Below are positions 57,609 to 64,000 of a DNA stretch of 64,000 nt, piece after piece. The notes under the pieces are model-generated. The model saw nothing but the letters and a program-made list of their open reading frames with translations, had not been told where the DNA came from and ran no database searches. Origin of the DNA: Laguncularia racemosa (Eukaryota; Streptophyta; Magnoliopsida; Myrtales; Combretaceae); NCBI GenBank assembly GCA_037954665.1, contig JBBMOL010000380.1, positions 248,001 through 312,000 of the forward strand, given 5' to 3'. A program made the translations under genes and the position numbers. Each line of letters opens with the position of its first letter. The stretch's first letter is position 1.

Positions 57609-59133
57609 GTAATGCCCTGAAACCCGGGCCGCACTACTGTCCTCCATGTGTCCTTATCTCATAAGAACACGTTAAGTCTCTAAAACAACTTTGATACATT
57701 TTATCCTATAACTCTTATATAAAAACATTTCATACATCCTCAAAATTCAAATAATAACTTAAACCCTATCAAACATCTAACATAGCAAAAGTCTTTAAAC
57801 ACCAAAGTAACAATTTCAAAAGACAATGTCTATCATAGTTCAATAACATAATTCTCCCAAAACCTAATCAACAAAATAATAATGGTAATCTTCATCTTCT
57901 TCTCTCTGTGGTTCACCCAAACCCAAGTTATCTTCTAAGTTCTCATCTCCCTTAATACCTGCATCTAAAAATGATTCCTTGAAGGGTGAGCTAATGCCCA
58001 ATACGTATAACACAAACATATACATAAGAAAAAACATAAACAAGTATCACACACATCATGCATAAGTTAAACACTAACAACCATTTCATAATATGATTTA
58101 TGTCCACAAGCATACAATAAGGTACTCATGCCTCCTTTAACACACTTAACACATTGGAGCATGACTTGGTGATGGAAACTACCATCGCGGGCCCCATACC
58201 CATGATTCCTTAATCCTTAAACTTGGTGATGGAACTGCCACTACGAGCCTCACATCCATGTACATTTAAACCTGGCAATGGAACCTGCCACTACAATTGG
58301 TGATGAGAACTACCACTACGAGCCCTATACCTATATCCTCTTAAACCTTGGTGATGGGAACTGCTACTACGAGCCCCATACTCATGTTCGCTTCAACCTT
58401 GGTGATGAGAATTGCCACTATAGACCCCACACACATGTCCACTTAAACCTTAATCAACATTCAACCTAGATCATTTCTAAGCACGACTTTACTAGGGACA
58501 ACGTTACACAAGAATCATTGGGGTGCTCTCTAGGGATCTACCACCACGGGCCCTTAGGTCAAGCCAAACACATATAGTATATCACTTAAACACTTAAACC
58601 GAATTGTTTACTTAATCAATTTCAGCACATATGCTAACTTAAGCAAATATAGAACAACATACAAGTTACACGTATCTTGAATCCTAACCTTAAGCACTTC
58701 TCGGTCTTGGACGTAAACTAAGTTGAAATCTGTTACATCAACAAGTTCTTCTTCGTACTTAATCTAAGATCAATATCATTCTTTTATTTCTCTTAATCCT
58801 ATTTCTTAATTTCTCTAGGATCTTACTTATTATCTAGGTTGTGTAGAAATTAGTTTAATTTGAAGTTAAATAAATAAGTAATTACTTTATACTTTATTCA
58901 ACATAGTCATGTTGAGGATTGTGTTGCTCAACATGGGCTAAAGCACGACGGTGTTAAGGGTCGTATATCTTTCAGTGTATAAGTTGGCTTCAACATGGCT
59001 GGAACATGACCATGTTGGGAGGTTGTGTTACTTTTGACTCAATACGGTTGAAACACGTCCGTATTAAGAGACCGTGTATCTCATGGTACATCTTTCACAC
59101 TCAGCACGATCTAAACATGACTGTGTTGGTAGG
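57609..59133 (-). repeat. Interspersed repeat D, copy 2 (inverted)
   Basis: The terminal sequence at 57609 is TGTAATGCCCTGAAACCCGGG, an LTR-like end. Segments at 58500-58720 are the reverse complement of parts of copy 1. Within it 58165-58460 holds five to six degenerate units of about 50 bp with GGTGATGGAACTGCCACTACGAG, and 58900-59130 carries words such as ACATGACCATGTTGGGAGG and ACGGTTGAAACACGTCCGT, the counterpart of the block in copy 1. It ends where a family A LTR is inserted. Confidence 0.7.
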
Positions 59134-60172
59134 TGATAGGAATCAAAATCCGACAAAACCTATCATTAGAGCAAGAACCAAAGAATTTCGAATCTTGGTA
59201 ATGAGGGCTCATTTTGAGCAAATTGACTCCAGAATTATTTGTTTACTAACCTTTTTTCTCTTATTCATGTATTATATATTTCAACAGGCACACTTATCAT
59301 ATTTTACAGGGCACTGGATAAACTTACTAAGACTCAGCTTATGGGTTATCCATGGATCGACCTAAATCGGCGATGAGTTAGGCCGACGAATCCTATGGAA
59401 GAGCTAGCATCTTAAAGACTAATTTCTATCTATTTGTTATTTACTTGTATTATTTATGTTGTAAGCTTTTGGGACACTTTTTATTTGCCTGTAATTGTCT
59501 TTTAGGACCGGCCACCCTAAAAGTGGCATAGTTGTAATTTTGTGGACTTTTTAACCCTAAAAGGAGCAAGTATAAATACTTGCTTAAAGTAGGGTTTTGG
59601 GGAGAATCTTTTAGATTAAACACATCACTTGTTACGTGAGAGAGCTTAGGGTTCATCCTAGTTCAATCCCTTTTATCAATTTCAATCCTAAGAGTTGAAA
59701 TTGTAGTGAGTGTAACAATTGAAATTGTGAGTTATACTAATTTCTAATTGTTGTGTTTTCTTTTCTTCTCTAGTGTGTCATATCTAGGGTTGGATTGAAA
59801 CATTTCTTGGTCTGATTTGATTGTGTTTGTAATCAAATTATTATTTTCTAATTGATCGGTTTTTTAGCACTTGTTATTTACTACCAATATTTGCTTCATT
59901 TGAACTGTGGTTTACATTATTGGGAAAGGGGATCTCGGAAGTGGTTCTTTTTGTTTTTGTTGAATTCACGTGGCATTCAAGTTTAATTAGAGTTGTTTCG
60001 AAGAATTTGATCATTGTGGATTATTAATTTGTAAGTTATAGTATTCGAATCTACTTACACTCCAATAGGAATTACGCAATTTCTAGCCTATTGAATCGAG
60101 ATTGGTTTAGTGCATCTATAATTGATTATTTGCTCCAATTGATTGTGCTTAATCTTGCTTTTAGGCACATCT
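59134..60172 (+). repeat. 5' LTR of a second family A element
   Basis: Opens TGATAGGAATCAAAATCCGAC, the same as the LTR at 14973, but the whole is shorter (about 1,039 bp) and diverged. It ends ...GGCACATCT with the terminal CA changed. The TATA inverted repeat at 59565-59584 is perfect. Confidence 0.9.
59565..59584 (+). promoter_or_regulatory. TATA box in a perfect inverted repeat, second family A LTR
   Basis: AGCAAGTA-TAAA-TACTTGCT, identical to 25364-25383 although the LTRs around it have diverged. Confidence 0.8.
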
Positions 60173-60877
60173 TCTTTTTGGTATCAGAGCTTGAGGTTGT
60201 GAGAAGGGTTATTTGATTTTGAATTTTAGAAATCTAGGGTTCATGATCTTACATCTTTATTCCGAAATTGAGAGTAAAATTGAATTGTTGTTGTGATTAT
60301 TTGAAGTGGTGCAATTGTCATGTTTGGGAAGTTGAATTTGCTGCTTGTTGGAGTGAGTTTTGAGTACTTGTTAAAGCTTCTAGGCTGTTGATTTCACCAT
60401 GAAGGGAAGAGGAGAGTTAGTGCATTTTTTGAACCTAAATTAGGAAATGTAAAGTATCTCCAATTGTATAGAAAGAAGAAGTGTGAACTTTACTTGTTTG
60501 TTTTTCGGAAATAGTGGGTACCATTGAGCAATTCCAGATTTGAGTTGTGTGGAAAATTTGGAAATTATTTTATTTTCAAAACAAACATTTAGTTGAAGAA
60601 GTTAATGTATGGTTATTTGAATTTGAAAGTTGCTTCTTACCAATTATGGAATGGTTGCAATTAATGAAGTGGTTTGATTTTCAAATTTGAATTGTTGATG
60701 TTTTGTGTATGAGTTGCGGATTGCTTTGGGGTTGTGTAGTGGCAAGGAAGTGTATACTTTGAAGTATTGCGTGTGTGTTGTATTGGGGAGGTTGTGCACC
60801 GTGGTTGTTTTTGTGTAGAGTTGTGTTTGTAAAATATTAGTGAAGTTGTGTGTGTTTAGTGTGAGTGGAGGTGTGAC
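60173..60877 (+). other. Primer binding site and leader of the second family A element
   Basis: TGGTATCAGAGC at 60179-60190, then a leader related to 16221-16996. It is cut at 60877 by the minus-strand Athila-type element. No coding frame. Confidence 0.82.
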
Positions 60878-62009
60878 TGATCACTCGTGAAATGTATAAG
60901 TGAAACCGCTAGCAAGTATACTAGGTCGCAATCAAGTAATATATGATGAGTAGAATATCGTTCCCTCGAGGACTATAAAGATTACCAAACCTATAATAAC
61001 TTATACTGATATTTAGGTAATTCAAACAAGAATCTTTTATATATTTAACTAAAGAGATTAAATTAAGTTCTATGCTAATGAGAATTATAAGATTCTTATA
61101 AATATTTCCAATTGAACAATAGGAATTTAGAATTCACCCTAGTCATGCTAATCAAACTACCATTAAGTTATTGAAATCAACTTATATGTGGTTATTCACG
61201 TGAGTTCAACATTTTAAACCTCAAATCAATTAGTCCACTTTCATATCTCTAATTAACAGGGGATTCTAATATACTCTCATACATTTTTCAATGCTATGAT
61301 CGCCTTATGCCCTAATACAATTATCCCTAATCTCTCAGTGAATAATTAATTAGAACATAGCTTTAATCTCTATATGAACCTTAATTAAACCAATTAACGC
61401 CGCTTTCGCATTGACTCATTAGTCTAATTAAGAATTCCTAACAAATCCTATCTCCACTTTCGTATTGATTGGATTTCTAACAATCTAATCTTATCACAAT
61501 TAAATTGAAATTATAGGAATTCACAACATGAATACTCCACATATATGTCAATCTCATAACCAAACTACACTGATCATTTTAGCAAACTAGGGCTTCATCC
61601 ACTATTCCCACAAATGAAATTAGCCAGCCATACAATAGATAACAACAAGACAAAATTCAACGAAAAATGTTAAAGAATCCATTAAAGATATAAAAACCAA
61701 TTCACAGAAATGCAAAATATGATTAGGATAAGAAGTCACCAATATGTAGCAAATCTGGAAATAAGATCCTAAAACAACTCTTTAGAGATTTCTGACTTGA
61801 TCTCAATTGATGGAAGTACAATTGAATTCAATATTCAATTCCCTTGTAAAAAGCTAAAGTTTTTCAAAAAAAAAATTCTCAAATCTCTAAATTGTTCAAA
61901 GTCTCCTCTCCTCCCTCCGGTCGTTCCTTTCTTTTTTTTTTTTTTTTCTCACCCCCTACTTTTATGCTCCGCAGAAACGTACAAATTGCACAAGAATATG
62001 AAAAGTCGA

Positions 62010-62290
62010 TAGTCCACCACATGAGACACGACCATGTGTAATGTGGTTGTTACTGCCACCACATAAACTACGGCCGTGGGATAACTCCATAAGCTTCTTG
62101 GCATTTTCTTCTTTCCTTCTTCTTTTAGGCACGACCGTGTCTCAGGGGGTAAACACACCCACCACATGAAGAACGGATGTGGGCTATCCCCTTAAGCCTC
62201 TCATCCTTTATTTTTCTTTAATAATTGTGGAAAGGAAAAACACTACATAAAGCACGGCCATGTCTCATCCCTTGCTTGTGATTTCTTCAT
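62010..62290. repeat. CACGACC/GGCCGTG block in the minus-strand LTR
   Basis: Words CACGACCATGTG, CGGCCGTGGG, CACGACCGTGTC and CACGGCCATGTC are spaced over 280 bp, about 150-430 bp inside the LTR start at 62440. Confidence 0.78.
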
Positions 62291-62440
62291 GTTTTGCATC
62301 ATGTACATCTTCAAGTCCATTAATCCCTAAAATATTAACATAAATGCAATTTAAGTATCTTTTTATTGGAAATTTCTAATAATTGACAATAATATATATA
62401 CCAATCACAAGATACAACATGATAAAATATGCCTTTATCA

Positions 62441-62477
62441 ACTCCCCCATACTTGAACTTCTGCTTGTCCTCAAGCA
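62441..62477 (-). promoter_or_regulatory. Polypurine tract with AGGA-loop hairpin, minus-strand Athila-type element
   Basis: Minus strand: TGCTTG-AGGA-CAAGCA (62477-62462), then AAGTATGGGGGAGT to the LTR at 62440. The hairpin is almost the same as the one at 22284-22301. Confidence 0.86.
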
Positions 62478-62938
62478 ATTAATAATCTGTCAAATGAGAA
62501 TACAAAATTTTCTTTCCTCATAATTGATTTGAAAAGATGGTGCCTACCACTCTAACTAAACTGACAACATGTAACTGGTATACTTAGAAAAAATTGAGTA
62601 GTTAATCTGGAAAGACTAACTTTTATTCCTAATGTTTAACCACCGAATTCTTATTTCAAAAGATAAATTCTCAATCCAATAAAGCAAAACACTCATTTAA
62701 ACTTCAAAAGAAACTAGCAAGTATAAAATCTCTTTAATTACTTATCTGAATAAGATAACATAAAGTTAAAGCATATGGTATCCACTCTTCCCCTAGATTT
62801 TTTCCTTTTTATAATAGTCTTATTTCATTCTTTTTTTTTTTTTTTCATTTGCTCAGATTGACAGTGGAGTCTGACTTCACTCTTCTGAGGGACTAAAGCC
62901 TGCCTATATCAACTGGCTTTTATTAATATATTAAAATT

Positions 62939-63100
62939 TTGCCTTTCCGCCCTTCACGTTATTGTGAGTTCATTGAGTCGGCACATCCCGGGCTCATCAC
63001 CCAAGTGACCAGGTTTTAAAGGGACCCCTACGAACTCTTCCTCACACTAACATTTAAGTTAGGATACTCTTAACTCACTTACCTGAGTCATTGGAGTAAA
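62939..63100 (-). other. Noncoding block shared with the inner Athila-type element
   Basis: The reverse complement matches 21674-21832 segment by segment, including TTACGTAGGGG-type and CCGACTCAATGAACTCAC words. Confidence 0.8.
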
Positions 63101-63591
63101 GGCTCTAAATATTTTGTTTTATTTATTTTATTTTATTTTATATTAGTTAGGACTATTTTTATAAGGAATCACCAAGTAAAAAGTTTCCTCTACCTCTTTT
63201 TCTAAGATTTAAAATATTCTCAAAGCACTTCAAAAGACAAAATACAAGCTTAACTCACTTAGAAGTAAACTTGCTTGTTTTGCACTAAAGGACTCGACCT
63301 ACTTCCGAACTTTAAATTCAAGAGTCTAAACAAAAGGTCAAATTTTTCCTTAAAGATTCCATTACTAAATTTGAACTAAGTAAACCAATTACAACAGCTA
63401 ATGAGTAAGGCACCAAATCAAATCAATTAGATAAAAGAAAATTTATACCACATTTCCAGATCATATTAGACTTTTCCAATACAACAGTTCAAGATAATGG
63501 TGAAGTATAATTGTCCAAAATATTCATTCCACACAAATTAACATCAACAGACATCAAAATTATCATAAATAATGGCCTATTTTATTTTTCC

Positions 63592-63629
63592 TTCCCCCAC
63601 ACTTAATTCAGACAATGTCCCTATTGTCT
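63592..63629 (-). promoter_or_regulatory. Internal hairpin plus polypurine-like tract, minus-strand Athila-type element
   Basis: Minus strand: AGACAAT-AGGGAC-ATTGTCT (63629-63610), then AAGTGTGGGGGAA (63604-63592). It corresponds to 21244-21280 in the inner element, with a different stem sequence. Confidence 0.8.
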
Positions 63630-64000
63630 TTCCTAATTGCAAAAGAAAATTGATTAAACCATAAAAGTACTTTGGGAATAACGAAACTTCCCTGAGATGA
63701 AAGTGTAGCAAAGTCTCTGGAATATTTCATCATGAAAGTGCCATTGCTTTTCCATATGAACTACACATTTTTCCTTTAGTTCCTGAAGTTAGAACAAAGA
63801 AACATAAAGAGACAAAAGAGATAAAGAATATTCATATGTGCTTCCTCCACATGGAGGAATAGATACTCCCAGGGCATCACCAATTGTTTTAAAACACTTA
63901 TACATGTACTTCTTGATGCCCTTTAATTCCTTTCTTTGTTCCCATTTAAATTCTTCCATATCTTCTTTCAATTGCGCAAGAGAGGAAGAAAGTCCTCTCC

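Larger units (their letters stand above)
60878..64000 (-). mobile_element. Athila-type element, 3' LTR and 3' noncoding region
   Basis: The 3' LTR runs from 62440 down to 60878 (TGATAAAGGCATATTTTATC ... ACGAGTGATCA). It is preceded on the minus strand by a polypurine tract and a long noncoding region that continues to the window edge. Coding parts would lie beyond 64000. The bases before 60878 (GTGAC, 60873-60877) are the candidate target duplication. The region repeats the design of 20992-22322: two hairpin-purine modules and a shared block. The short open frame at 63789-63971 is not recognised as a gene. Confidence 0.88.

Noticed and set aside
61797..62167. Open frames near the LTR of the right-hand Athila-type element
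   Set aside because: They lie wholly in the LTR, span T tracts and the palindrome block, and have no recognisable domain.

Overview
The window reads as nuclear DNA of a eudicot plant, species not determinable from the sequence. It is AT-rich, has no bacterial-style gene packing, and contains one spliced host gene with plant GT-AG introns. Almost everything else is made of Ty3/gypsy LTR retrotransposons of the Athila, Tat and CRM-like lineages, inserted into one another, plus a Ty1/copia remnant and several tandem arrays.  Layout, left to right: (1) 1-7232, minus strand, is the 5' part of an Athila-type element (gag, protease, RT-RNase H; tRNA-Asp primer site). It sits in the gag gene of an older CRM-like element (7238-9104), and its LTR is split by a solo LTR (5627-7093, target duplication CTTAG). 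(2) 9105-12360 holds another lone LTR and decayed pol and Tat/Ogre gag fragments. (3) 14156-27477 is a Tat-type LTR split by a two-level nest. A pol-less element with an initiator-Met primer site (14973-26159, duplication CTTAA) carries inside it a pol-less Athila-type element (16997-23973, duplication ATGTC). LTR differences counted by eye are about 2.6% (outer) and 0.9% (inner), which agrees with the nesting order. (4) 27600-31480 is a heavily mutated Tat pol. (5) 31481-42354 is a retroelement-poor island with one intact gene of seven exons (36825-40469). It encodes an 825-residue G-type lectin S-receptor-like Ser/Thr kinase. (6) An 88-bp minisatellite (42355-42575 and 49160-50225) is split by a CRM-like element (42576-49159). 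A copia 3' end follows, then a 230-bp tandem array (53205-54110). (7) 54640-60877 holds two inverted copies of one repeat around a pol-less element, then an LTR and leader related to the outer element of the nest. (8) 60878-64000 is the 3' LTR and 3' noncoding region of another minus-strand Athila-type element.  Most of the elements are broken by nonsense codons and frameshifts. Three different elements have lost RT, RNase H and integrase but keep a protease region and all the cis-acting parts, so any movement would have depended on proteins supplied by relatives.  The most interesting signal is at RNA level. In every 3' end of a Ty3-type element that I can delimit cleanly, the polypurine tract is preceded by a small perfect hairpin with an AGGA or AGGG-type loop and stems of differing sequence. 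Athila-type elements carry this hairpin-plus-purine module twice, about 1 kb apart. Other structural signals are a double hairpin at the end of the gag-protease frame, a TATA box centred in a perfect inverted repeat, and palindrome-rich blocks at a similar place in LTRs of different families.
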